A stretch of DNA of 64,000 nucleotides, from positions 1,550,001 to 1,614,000 of the forward strand of contig NZ_VFMU01000001.1 of assembly GCF_006715225.1 (NCBI RefSeq), read 5' to 3'. Shown here in pieces: positions 1 through 11,530 of this stretch (positions are counted from its first letter, which is position 1; every line of letters begins with the position of its first letter). The notes beneath the pieces are model-generated. The model made no database searches and was not told the origin of the DNA. It worked only from the letters and a program-made list of their open reading frames with translations. A program made the translations under genes and the position numbers. Origin of the DNA: Arthrobacter sp. SLBN-112. GTDB lineage: Bacteria; Actinomycetota; Actinomycetes; Actinomycetales; Micrococcaceae.

Positions 1-67
1 CGGATCCGTCAACCGCAACCCACTCGTGTTCGGCGGAGTACTTCAGTTCAGAAACAACTTTGCTCAT
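1..67 (-). CDS. gcvH: Glycine cleavage system H protein, N-terminal fragment
   Basis: Only the first 22 codons are inside the window; the gene runs off the left edge. The translation begins MSKVVSELKYSAEHEWV, which matches the usual GcvH opening (a short lead, then the YxxxHEW motif). GcvH carries the lipoyl arm that shuttles the aminomethyl group between GcvP, GcvT and the lipoamide dehydrogenase. It is the third gene of the gcvP-gcvT-gcvH order and starts 32 bases after the gcvT stop, with an AAGGAAAAATC ribosome site in front. The lipoyl-lysine region is not visible. Confidence 0.9.
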   Translation of the reverse strand, partial: MSKVVSELKYSAEHEWVAVDGS

Positions 68-99
68 GATTTTTCCTTACGTTTGAAAACTGCGGTGGA

Positions 100-1236
<1,137 letters not shown>

Positions 1237-1245
1237 TGGAAGTCC

Positions 1246-4098
<2,853 letters not shown>

Positions 4099-4149
4099 GA
4101 GGAACTCCAGTTCTGGCCGGCCGAAGGTGGCACGGCGTGGGATGGGTTC

Positions 4150-4352
4150 CTCCCCGCTCTGTATTGGACCTGAGAGATTCCGCGTTGCCTGCTCTTGGCA
4201 GGGGGCCGCTTGCACCGTCGGTGAACCAGGCAAGAGCCCGGTTGCTTTCCAGAGTCGCCTCGCCGTGACGGTACGTGGGCCTGAGAGATTCCTGGGGAGG
4301 ATTTGCTCCTACGGCGCCTGCCCGGTGTTTTGCCGGGAGGACTCTCCCGTCA
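4150..4352 (-). promoter_or_regulatory. Tandem glycine riboswitch upstream of gcvP
   Basis: Read on the minus strand, the leader contains both conserved glycine aptamers. The first has GGGAGAG, GCCGTAGGAGCAAATCC and AATCTCTCAGG. The second has GACTCTGGAAAG, ACCGACGGTGCAAG and AATCTCTCAGGTCC, and closes on ACAGAGCGGGGAGG just ahead of the gcvP ribosome site. This is the classic two-aptamer layout with a short linker. In this family glycine binding normally turns on the glycine cleavage operon. No U-tailed terminator is obvious after aptamer 2, so control may be at translation initiation; that part is inference. Confidence 0.95.
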
Positions 4353-4367
4353 CAGCTCGAAAGGCTT

Positions 4368-4395
4368 ATTCAAATGTGGGTGATTCGGCTCACAA
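4368..4395 (-). promoter_or_regulatory. Candidate promoter for gcvPTH
   Basis: On the minus strand TTGTGA (4395-4390) and TTGAAT (4373-4368) are separated by 16 bases. The predicted start is about 10 bases further on, right at the 5' end of the riboswitch. The position is sensible, but the -10 match is only four of six bases. Confidence 0.35.
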
Positions 4396-4656
4396 GGTAT
4401 CTGGAATAGCTGTCGGTGGCAAATCGGGCGGGCGCCGCAGCGGGTGAATCCGGCCCGTGACGCCCTTCTGTCCCGCTTGTGTCATGGCAGGTTTGACTTT
4501 CGATCGTGACGGACACCACACTGAACCCCGGGATTGGTGCTGCCGGTGGCCGACTCAACATATTCGGAGCGGCCCACCAGCCGGCGCCCGTCCCACAGCA
4601 TGACCCGCCGCGGCCTCCGGGGCTGCGGCTTCCAACTGAACATGCCTTCGACCTGC
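4396..4656. other. Gene-free spacer between the two divergent glycine riboswitches
   Basis: No open frame here looks real. A TTGACT at 4493-4498 could be the -35 element of the plus-strand riboswitch/cycA transcript, but no good -10 follows at 17 bases. Nothing else is recognised. Confidence 0.5.
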
Positions 4657-4841
4657 GGCGGGAGAGCCCTGCCGGTACATTCAGCAGGCGCCGTAGGAGC
4701 AAATCCTCCCCAGGAAACTCTCAGGCCCACGTACCGCCGCGGACAGGCAACTCTGGAAAGCAGCCAGGCAAGTTCCTGGCTCACCGACGGTGCAAGCGGC
4801 ATGGCTGCGGAAACTCTCAGGTTCACTACAGAGCGGGGAGG
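4657..4841 (+). promoter_or_regulatory. Second tandem glycine riboswitch, upstream of cycA
   Basis: The same two-aptamer architecture appears on the plus strand: GGGAGAG, GCCGTAGGAGCAAATCC and AAACTCTCAGGCCC (aptamer 1), then CAACTCTGGAAAG, ACCGACGGTGCAAG, AAACTCTCAGG and ACAGAGCGGGGAGG (aptamer 2). It ends about 50 bases before the cycA ATG. It is a near copy of the gcvP leader in inverted orientation, about 300 bases away. Several blocks are identical while the P1/P3 helices have diverged. Whether glycine turns this copy on or off cannot be told from sequence. Confidence 0.95.
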
Positions 4842-4891
4842 AACCAAATCTTTTGCGGTACCCAAGTGCCGCTTTATCGATGGAGTTCCTC

Positions 4892-6433
4892 ATGGCGATT
4901 CATCCCCCCACGTCCAACGGCGAACCTGCGCGCAACGAAACCGCAAACACGTCCGCCCGCAGCGAGCCACCCCACCTTGAACGGCAGCTCACCAACCGCC
5001 ACATCCAGCTCATCGCCATCGGCGGAGCGATCGGCACCGGCCTCTTCATGGGCTCCGGCAAGACCATCTCCGCAGCCGGCCCATCCGTGATCTTCGTGTA
5101 CATGATCATCGGCTTCATGCTCTTCTTCGTCATGCGGGCCATGGGCGAACTGCTGCTGAGCAACCTGAACTACAAGTCCTTCAGTGACTTCGCGGCTGAC
5201 CTCCTGGGGCCGTGGGCAGGCTTCTTCACCGGCTGGACCTACTGGTTCTGTTGGGTGATCACCGGAATCGCGGACGTGATCGCGATTGCCGGCTACTCCA
5301 AGGAACTCTGGCCGGGGCTTCCGCTGTGGATCCCGGGCCTGGCCACGGTGGGCATCCTGCTCCTGTTGAACCTCGCCACCGTCAAGGCTTTCGGCGAGAC
5401 CGAGTTCTGGTTCGCCCTTATCAAGATCATCGCCATCGCTGCCCTCATCGTCGTGGGCCTTTTCATGATCTTCACCGGCTTCCAGAGCGACGCGGGCACG
5501 GCAAGCTTCACCAACCTGTGGAGCCATGGCGGGTTCTTCCCCAACGAGTTCATGGGCTTCGTGGCCGGATTCCAGATCGCCGTGTTCGCCTTCGTGGGCA
5601 TCGAACTGGTGGGCACCACCGCCGCCGAGGCCAAGAACCCCGAGCGCACCTTGCCCAAGGCCATCAACGCCATCCCCGTCCGCGTGCTGCTGTTCTACGT
5701 CGGCGCGCTGGTCATCCTGATGGCCGTCACGCCGTGGACCCAGTTCGCCGCGGGCCACAGCCCCTTCATCGGCATGTTCTCCCTGGCCGGCCTCGGTGCC
5801 GCGGCCACAGTGGTCAACCTGGTGGTCCTCACCTCGGCCATGTCCTCCGCGAACTCCGGCATCTACTCCACCTCCCGCATGGTCTTCGGACTGGCCCAGG
5901 AAGGCGACGCCCCCGGCATGTTCGGCCGCCTGTCCACGAGGAAGGTGCCCAGCAACGCGCTGTTCCTGTCCTGCGTCCTGCTGCTGTCCGGCGTCGTACT
6001 CATGTATGCCGGCCAGGACGTTGGCAAGGCCTTCGAAATGGTGACCACCGTGTCCGCCGTCTGCTTCGTCTTCGTCTGGTCGATCATCCTGGCCAGCTAC
6101 ATCTCCTTCCGGCGCCGCCGGCCGCACCTGCATGAGGGATCAAAGTTCAAGATGCCCGGTGGCATCCCGGCCGTGTGGGTTGTTTACGCGTTCTTTGCCT
6201 TCGTCCTGTGGGCCCTGACCACCCAGCCCGACACCCTCGTTGCACTGCTGGTAACCCCCATCTGGTTCGTCGTCCTTGGCGTGGCGTGGGCCATCCTGCG
6301 CCGCCGTCCCGCCCACCTGGCCCGCTTCGAGGTCTTCCAGGCTGAACTCCGGGCCGACCAGGCTGCCGCCGGGCGCCCCGCAGGGCAGGACTCTGGTCCG
6401 GCTGCGCACGAGGTTGAGCAGGCCAGGAAATGA
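4892..6433 (+). CDS. cycA: Glycine/D-serine/D-alanine permease, CycA type
   Basis: This 513-residue membrane protein belongs to the amino acid transporter branch of the APC superfamily. The N-terminal core LTNRHIQLIAIGGAIGTGLF, then FFVMRAMGELLLSNL and GWTYWFCWVITG, follow enteric CycA closely over about 12 membrane segments. CycA imports glycine, D-alanine, D-serine and D-cycloserine by proton symport. The ATG at 4892 has GGAG six bases upstream; a frame continuing back to 4790 runs through riboswitch sequence and is not used. Its own glycine riboswitch supports glycine as a physiological substrate. The stop overlaps purU (ATGA). Confidence 0.93.
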   Translation: MAIHPPTSNGEPARNETANTSARSEPPHLERQLTNRHIQLIAIGGAIGTGLFMGSGKTISAAGPSVIFVYMIIGFMLFFVMRAMGELLLSNLNYKSFSDFAADLLGPWAGFFTGWTYWFCWVITGIADVIAIAGYSKELWPGLPLWIPGLATVGILLLLNLATVKAFGETEFWFALIKIIAIAALIVVGLFMIFTGFQSDAGTASFTNLWSHGGFFPNEFMGFVAGFQIAVFAFVGIELVGTTAAEAKNPERTLPKAINAIPVRVLLFYVGALVILMAVTPWTQFAAGHSPFIGMFSLAGLGAAATVVNLVVLTSAMSSANSGIYSTSRMVFGLAQEGDAPGMFGRLSTRKVPSNALFLSCVLLLSGVVLMYAGQDVGKAFEMVTTVSAVCFVFVWSIILASYISFRRRRPHLHEGSKFKMPGGIPAVWVVYAFFAFVLWALTTQPDTLVALLVTPIWFVVLGVAWAILRRRPAHLARFEVFQAELRADQAAAGRPAGQDSGPAAHEVEQARK

Positions 6434-7383
6434 CAGCCGGCGGTTCAGCAGCTGTGCTGGGTTCAGCAGATGTCCTGGCCGGCGGCGCCATGCCCGGCGC
6501 GCTGCCGATTGCACAGGATGTCCCGCCGCCCTCCGCCGCGGACTTCATCCTCACGTTCAGATGCCGGGACTCGCTGGGTATTGTCCAGGCCGTGGCCACG
6601 TTCCTGCTGGCGCAGGAATGCTACATCGTGGACATCAAGCAGTTTGGTGACAAGGCATCGGGCGAGTTTTTCATGCGGGTGCATTTCACCGCACCGGAAG
6701 CGTCCGACGGCGCGATGCTGCGTGAGCGGTTCACGCCCGTTGCGGGGGAGTGGGGCATGGAGTGGCGGCTTGAGCCGCACGGCCGCCGGCAGCGGATCCT
6801 GGTGATGGTGTCCAAGTACGACCACTGCTTGAACGATCTCCTGGTCAGGGCCCGGGACGGTGACCTGCCGGTGGAAATCGCCGCGGTGGTTTCCAACCAT
6901 CCCGATACGTCCGGCCTTGCAGAGTGGCACGGCGTTCCATTCCACCTCATCCCTGTTACGCCGGAAACGAAGGCCGGGGCGGAAGCACGGCTGCTTGAAC
7001 TGGTGGACGCGTACAACGTGGAACTGGTGGTGCTGGCCCGTTATATGCAGGTTCTCAGTGACGACCTGACCCGGAAGCTGGACGGACGCGCCATCAACAT
7101 CCACCACTCGTTCCTGCCCAGCTTCAAGGGCGCCAAGCCCTACCATCAGGCGTATGCCCGCGGGGTGAAAACGGTGGGCGCCACCGCGCACTACGTCAAC
7201 TCGGAGCTCGACGAGGGGCCGATCATCTCGCAACAGGTCATCGAAGTGGACCACACCTACACCCCCGCGGACCTGGTGCGCGTGGGCAAGGACGCCGAGT
7301 GCCGGGCCCTGACCAATGCCGTGCGCTGGCATGCTGAGGGCCGCGTCATCCTGTCCGGCGGCAGGACAGTGGTCCTGCGCTGA
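6430..7383 (+). CDS. purU: Formyltetrahydrofolate deformylase
   Basis: PurU hydrolyses 10-formyl-THF to THF and formate and so balances one-carbon folate against glycine supply. The 317-residue product has an ACT domain (about residues 38-110, starting FILTFRCRDSLGIVQ) and a formyltransferase-fold hydrolase domain (about 118-310). That domain has the catalytic INIHHSFLPSF (His225-His226) and the Asp261 in SELDEGPI. The ATG overlaps the cycA stop by 4 bases. The first 35 residues are longer than in enteric PurU, so an internal start at the second Met (about codon 21) is possible. The overlap places it under the cycA glycine riboswitch. Confidence 0.94.
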   Translation: MTAGGSAAVLGSADVLAGGAMPGALPIAQDVPPPSAADFILTFRCRDSLGIVQAVATFLLAQECYIVDIKQFGDKASGEFFMRVHFTAPEASDGAMLRERFTPVAGEWGMEWRLEPHGRRQRILVMVSKYDHCLNDLLVRARDGDLPVEIAAVVSNHPDTSGLAEWHGVPFHLIPVTPETKAGAEARLLELVDAYNVELVVLARYMQVLSDDLTRKLDGRAINIHHSFLPSFKGAKPYHQAYARGVKTVGATAHYVNSELDEGPIISQQVIEVDHTYTPADLVRVGKDAECRALTNAVRWHAEGRVILSGGRTVVLR

Positions 7384-7394
7384 CCTTGTGCGTT

Positions 7395-7438
7395 GCTGCT
7401 GTGCGGCAGGATCTGCGTTGATCCTGCCGCACAGCAGC
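7395..7438. terminator. Perfect 19-bp stem-loop after purU
   Basis: Two 19-base arms beginning GCTGCTGTGCGGCAGG pair perfectly around a TGCGTT loop, 11 bases after the purU stop. There is no T-run on either strand, so it would have to be a U-less actinobacterial terminator or an RNA-end stabiliser. Confidence 0.6.
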
Positions 7439-7489
7439 CCGGTCCGGAGCTGTGGACCCGTGGACCCGAAAGTTAAGCATGCTTAGTGT

Positions 7490-7498
7490 TTGTCCACA
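7490..7498 (+). other. Isolated DnaA-box-like 9-mer
   Basis: TTGTCCACA is a perfect actinobacterial DnaA box about 60 bases upstream of the next gene. It stands alone, so it is not an origin. Confidence 0.3.
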
Positions 7499-7556
7499 TA
7501 GGATGGAATGAGCACGGCAGCTTACCCGCTGCAGGTCGATTTGAATGAAGGTGACC

Positions 7557-8357
7557 ATGGCCCGGCGCAGCAACCCCGCAGTACGCATCGCACAGGAAAC
7601 CGCCCACAATGCAATGTTCGATTCCGAGGGCAAGCCAAAGCCCGGAGTCCACAACATGCTCATGAAGGCAGTACAGATCCAACGGCCCCTGGTGGTCGGC
7701 TACATCCGCCGGCTCCAGAAGAAACATCCCCGCGCCACCGCAGCCCAGCTGGCGGACATCGCCGAGCGCGACTACCTGCGTGCGGTCGCCGGCGGGGGTG
7801 CCCTGGTGGGGGCCACCGCCGTCGTCCCCGGGGTTGGAACCGTGGCGTCGCTGGGACTTTCCGCTGCCGCCACCGTTGGTTTCCTGGAAGCAACAGCCCT
7901 CTATGCCACCTCGCTGGCTGAACTCCACGGCATTCGACTCACCAATCCGGAGAAGGCCGGGACCATGGTCATGGCCATCATGCTTGGCGAGGAGGGCACG
8001 GCCCTGCTGGGCACACTCAGCGGCCAGGCATCCGGTGCGCCTACCAACACCTGGGGCAACGCGCTTTCAAAGTCCATGGTGGGGCCGGGATTTGGCAGCG
8101 TGCGGAAGCGTATCCAGCACGCCTTCCTGAAAAACCTGCTTAAGCGCCAGGGAACCGCACTGTTCGGCAGGGCCCTCCCGTTCGGCATAGGGGCGGTTGT
8201 CGGCGGAGCCGGTAACCTCGTGATGGGCCGTGCGGTGGCCAAGAACGCCCGGGAGGCGTTCGGGCCGATGCCGGACACCATCCCCGGGGAGCTGACCGCC
8301 GCTGCCGGGCCGGACAACCTGACGCTGGAAGGCAACATACTTGGATCTCAACGCTGA
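7557..8357 (+). CDS. Uncharacterised protein with glycine-rich hydrophobic segments
   Basis: I do not recognise the family of this 266-residue protein. The N-terminal third is basic and helical (MARRSNPAVRIAQETAHNAM). A glycine/alanine-rich hydrophobic stretch follows (about residues 78-120, GGGALVGATAVVPGVGTVAS), and a second hydrophobic glycine-rich stretch lies near 205-235. This suggests membrane association or a hairpin-inserting helix pair. The ATG at 7557 is preferred over 7545 because GAAGG lies five bases ahead of it. The 3' end overlaps the TTG start of pxpA by 17 bases, so the two are probably translated together. No functional link to 5-oxoproline is evident. Confidence 0.75.
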   Translation: MARRSNPAVRIAQETAHNAMFDSEGKPKPGVHNMLMKAVQIQRPLVVGYIRRLQKKHPRATAAQLADIAERDYLRAVAGGGALVGATAVVPGVGTVASLGLSAAATVGFLEATALYATSLAELHGIRLTNPEKAGTMVMAIMLGEEGTALLGTLSGQASGAPTNTWGNALSKSMVGPGFGSVRKRIQHAFLKNLLKRQGTALFGRALPFGIGAVVGGAGNLVMGRAVAKNAREAFGPMPDTIPGELTAAAGPDNLTLEGNILGSQR

Positions 8358-9090
8358 CGTAGGCCAATCATTCGGCTCCTGGACCGCAGGCGGCGATCAG
8401 GTGATGTTCCAGCTGGCCACCAGCGCCAACGTAGCCTGTGGCCTCCACGCAGGCGACCCCGTCACCATGCTCGACAGTTGCAGGGCGGCATACGAACTCG
8501 ATGTCACCGTCGGTGCGCACCTGGGCTACCGGGATCTGGCAGGCTACGGACGCCGCATGCTGGGGATGAGCTTCGACGAGCTTTTCGGTGACGTGCTGTA
8601 CCAGCTGGGCGCGCTCGACGGCGTCGCGCACGCCGTGGGTGCCTCCGTGGACTACGTGAAGCTGCACGGAGCGTTGTACGAGACTACGATCCACGACGCC
8701 GAACAGGCCTCCGCCGTTGTTGCGGCCGTGAACGCCTACGATCCCGGCCTTCCGCTACTGGGCTTCCCTGGCTCGGAGCTGCTGAAGCAGGCCAAGGAAG
8801 CTGGGCACCCCGTGTTCCTTGAAGCCTTCGCCGACCGCGCCTACCTCGCCGACGGCAGCCTGGTGCCGCTCTCCGACGAAAGTGCAGTCCTGCATGACGT
8901 AGACGCAGTGGTTGAGCGTGCCGTCCGTCTGGCCATGCAAGGCGAAGTGGTGGCTGCGGACGGCACGGTGGTAGCGCTCCGGCCGGACTCCCTGCGAATC
9001 CACGGCGGGAGCCCCGCCGCGGTAGCGATGGCAGCCAGGATCAGGTCAGGACTTGAAGCTGCCGGCGTGGAGCTGGAAGCCTTCGCATAA
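8341..9090 (+). CDS. pxpA: LamB/YcsF family protein, 5-oxoprolinase subunit A
   Basis: The 249-residue product starts (M)DLNADVGQSFGSW, the LamB/YcsF signature, followed by ANVACGLHAGDP (metal-site histidine), VGAHLGYRD and VKLHGALYE. PxpA works with PxpB and PxpC in ATP-dependent 5-oxoproline hydrolysis. The first codon is TTG with GGAAGG 9 bases upstream; no ATG or GTG fits because the DLNADVG motif begins at codon 2. It overlaps the preceding unknown gene by 17 bases. pxpB and pxpC are not beside it, which is unusual since they normally form one operon. Confidence 0.88.
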   Translation: MDLNADVGQSFGSWTAGGDQVMFQLATSANVACGLHAGDPVTMLDSCRAAYELDVTVGAHLGYRDLAGYGRRMLGMSFDELFGDVLYQLGALDGVAHAVGASVDYVKLHGALYETTIHDAEQASAVVAAVNAYDPGLPLLGFPGSELLKQAKEAGHPVFLEAFADRAYLADGSLVPLSDESAVLHDVDAVVERAVRLAMQGEVVAADGTVVALRPDSLRIHGGSPAAVAMAARIRSGLEAAGVELEAFA

Positions 9091-9125
9091 GCATTTCGAC
9101 ATCCACGTTAACTGGCGCTACGCAT

Positions 9126-9165
9126 GTTACTTTTCGCACCCCAAATATGGGGTGCGAAAAGTAAC
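9126..9165. repeat. Perfect 17-bp palindrome between convergent genes
   Basis: GTTACTTTTCGCACCCC is followed by AAATAT and its exact reverse complement. It lies between the convergent pxpA and DUF445 genes, where a bidirectional terminator would be expected. However, the T-run is 5' of the GC core and the A-run 3' of it on both strands, the opposite of an intrinsic terminator. Confidence 0.8.
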
Positions 9166-9212
9166 CTCCGCGTCGTCAGAATTTATCCGGGTCGCAACGC
9201 CGCGGCGGACAG

Positions 9213-10574
9213 TCACCCAAAGATCAGGTGCGCCACCGTAAAGATCAATAACCCGGCCAGCGACCCCACCACGGTGCCGTTGATGCGGATGAACTGCAGG
9301 TCCTTGCCTACCTGAAGCTCGATCTTCTGGGACGTTTCCTCGGCATCCCAGCGCGCCACGGTGTCCGTGATGACCCCGGCTATGTCCGAACGGTAGGTCC
9401 GGACCAGGTACCCCGCAGCGTCGCCGATCCAGGCGTTGACCTTCCCGGCCAGTTCCGGGTCCTCGACCAGCCGCGACCCGAAATCGCGCACCGCTGCCTT
9501 GAATTTGAAGGTGAGTTCGCTGTCCGGATCGTCCACGGCGCCCAGCAGGGCGTTCTTGACCGTGCCCCACGTCCTGGAGGCGAGTTCGCGCACCTCCGGG
9601 TCACCCAGGACCTGTGCCTTGATGCCTTCGGCGCGCGCAATCATCGCGGGATCATGCTGGAGGTCCTGGGCCAGGTCGTTGAGGTACTTGTCGATCGACT
9701 GGCGCACCTGGTGCCGGGGGTCTGCCTGGACGGCCCGCACAAACTTCAGGATCTCGATGTAAACCTTGTCGCCCACCAGCCCGTCCACGAATTGCGGAAC
9801 CCAGGTGGGGGAGCGGTCAGATACCAGGTGGGTGACCGTATCGTGGTTGTCGTCCACCCAGTCCGCCGCACGGTCCACCAGCAGATCCACCAGCGTGTGA
9901 TGGTGCCCGTCATGGAAGATGCGCTCCGCGAGCCTTCCCACCGGAGGTCCCCACGGCGGAGTGAGCAGGTGTTTGCGCACCATGCCCTCGATGACGGCCT
10001 GGACGTCGTCGTCATTCAACACCTTGAAAGCGCCGCGGATGACGGCAGCGCCCTCCTTGGCCACCCGGTCCGCGCCGCCGGGCGCGGCCAGCCACTCACC
10101 TGCCCGGCGGGCGATGTTGACGCTCGCCAGCTTGTCCTGGACCACCTGTTCAGAGAGGAAATTGGTCTCTACGAACTCGCCCAGGGAAGCCCCGATCTGG
10201 TCTTTCCGGCGCGGAATGATGGCAGTGTGCGGAATCTTGATGCCCATCGGGTACTTGAACAGGGCCGTTACAGCGAACCAGTCGGCCAGCGCGCCCACCA
10301 TGCCGCCCTCCGCCGCTGCCCGCACGTACTGCAGCCACGGATATTCCTTCTGCAGCGCGAACGCAAAGACAAAAATCACGGCCATGGCAATCAGCAGGCT
10401 CAGCGCCAGCAGCTTCATCTTCCGCAGCGCTGCCGCCTTTTCGGCGTCACCCGCACTTAGCTGATGGCCTACGACGGCGGCTGCCGCCTTGGTGCCGGAG
10501 CCCGCCTGCTGCGCGGCTTCGGTGGGGGCTTCCTGCGTGGTTGGCCCAGTAGTTGCCTCAGAGTTCACCTGCAT
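9213..10574 (-). CDS. DUF445 family membrane-anchored protein
   Basis: This 453-residue protein matches the DUF445 (YjiN-like) family. A hydrophobic helix near residues 52-72 (LLALSLLIAMAVIFVFAFAL) is followed by the family block AAAEGGMVGALADWFAVTAL and HTAIIPRRKDQIGASLGEFV. Long helical repeats come next, and a second hydrophobic helix ends the protein (VVGSLAGLLIFTVAHLIFG). The function is unknown; the architecture suggests a protein anchored at both ends with a long helical middle. The N-terminal 45 residues are low-complexity. It stands alone, convergent with pxpA and divergent from the glycerophosphodiesterase. Confidence 0.85.
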   Translation of the reverse strand: MQVNSEATTGPTTQEAPTEAAQQAGSGTKAAAAVVGHQLSAGDAEKAAALRKMKLLALSLLIAMAVIFVFAFALQKEYPWLQYVRAAAEGGMVGALADWFAVTALFKYPMGIKIPHTAIIPRRKDQIGASLGEFVETNFLSEQVVQDKLASVNIARRAGEWLAAPGGADRVAKEGAAVIRGAFKVLNDDDVQAVIEGMVRKHLLTPPWGPPVGRLAERIFHDGHHHTLVDLLVDRAADWVDDNHDTVTHLVSDRSPTWVPQFVDGLVGDKVYIEILKFVRAVQADPRHQVRQSIDKYLNDLAQDLQHDPAMIARAEGIKAQVLGDPEVRELASRTWGTVKNALLGAVDDPDSELTFKFKAAVRDFGSRLVEDPELAGKVNAWIGDAAGYLVRTYRSDIAGVITDTVARWDAEETSQKIELQVGKDLQFIRINGTVVGSLAGLLIFTVAHLIFG

Positions 10575-10623
10575 GTGCCAAGCCTAGCCCCGAAGGCGGG
10601 GGCCGGTCGGCTACCGTGTGTCC

Positions 10624-11523
10624 ATGACAACTGACGAGTCAGTGCCGCAGCGGCCGCTGGTCTTTGCCCATCGTGGTTCAAGCGGCGCCTACGCTGAACA
10701 CACCAGAGCCGCCTACCTGCAGGCATTGGCCGACGGGGCCGACGGCGTTGAATGCGATCTGCACCTCACCCGGGACCAGCACGTGGTCCTGCTCCACGAC
10801 GCCAACCTGGACCGGACCTCGGACGGGACGGGGCCGGTGGCCGAACGCACCCTGCAGGAATTGCACCAGCTGGACTTTTCCTCCTGGAAAGGCGTCCGCA
10901 TTCCCGAAGCCTACGGCGCGCGTTCCGAGCAGCTTCTCACCCTCCCGGAGCTGCTGGACATCCTCCGCGGTGCCGGCCGGCCCATGAAACTCGCCATCGA
11001 ACTCAAGCATCCCAGCCCCTATCAGCTCAAACTGGAGGACCGGGTCCTGGAAGTGCTCCGCAGCGAAGGCTGGGACCCCCGGAGCTCCACCGTGGACAAC
11101 GTGGCCGTGACCTTCATGAGTTTCAGCCCGGATTCGGTGCGCCATCTGCTCCGCTCCGTGCCACCCCAGTACATTTGCCAGCTGGTGGACGATGTCACCA
11201 TCCACGAGATCCGCGGCGGACTGGGCGTGGGGCCAATTGCCGGCGGCGCCATCGCCAACTTCATGAAGGCCACGCAGTTGGAGGGCGAGCGGATCCTGGA
11301 TGACCGTAAGGTGGGCATGGCCGGCCCTGGCATCGAGTACGTCCGTGAGCGGCCGGAAACCGTGCGCCGCTGGCTGGACTCCGGCCGGCGCTTCCGGGTG
11401 TGGACGGTGGACTCCCCGGAGGACGTGGCGCTCTGCCAGGAGCTGGGCATCCACGAGATCACCACCAACGTGCCGGCCCGTGTCCTGGACCAGCTCCACG
11501 CGGCCTCGACGCAGGGAAAGTAG
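10624..11523 (+). CDS. Glycerophosphodiester phosphodiesterase family protein
   Basis: This 299-residue GDPD TIM barrel hydrolyses glycerophosphodiesters to glycerol-3-phosphate and an alcohol. The signature residues are visible: FAHRGSSGAYAEHT (catalytic His, residues 15-28), DGVECDLHLTRDQHVVLLHD (metal-binding Glu/Asp and the second catalytic His), IELKHP, and VWTVDSPED near the C-terminus. No signal peptide is seen, so it is probably cytoplasmic. The ATG at 10624 and a GTG two codons earlier are both possible. It is followed after 7 bases by the CoA-transferase gene, though no shared pathway is obvious. Confidence 0.93.
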   Translation: MTTDESVPQRPLVFAHRGSSGAYAEHTRAAYLQALADGADGVECDLHLTRDQHVVLLHDANLDRTSDGTGPVAERTLQELHQLDFSSWKGVRIPEAYGARSEQLLTLPELLDILRGAGRPMKLAIELKHPSPYQLKLEDRVLEVLRSEGWDPRSSTVDNVAVTFMSFSPDSVRHLLRSVPPQYICQLVDDVTIHEIRGGLGVGPIAGGAIANFMKATQLEGERILDDRKVGMAGPGIEYVRERPETVRRWLDSGRRFRVWTVDSPEDVALCQELGIHEITTNVPARVLDQLHAASTQGK

Positions 11524-11530
11524 CGCGGAC

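Noticed and set aside
7490..7498. Replication origin from the DnaA-box-like site
   Set aside because: A single box, no AT-rich unwinding region, and no dnaA or dnaN gene nearby.
11300..11530. 77-codon N-terminal extension of the CoA transferase
   Set aside because: It overlaps the end of the glycerophosphodiesterase gene in another frame and does not look like the family. The ATG at 11531 is used.
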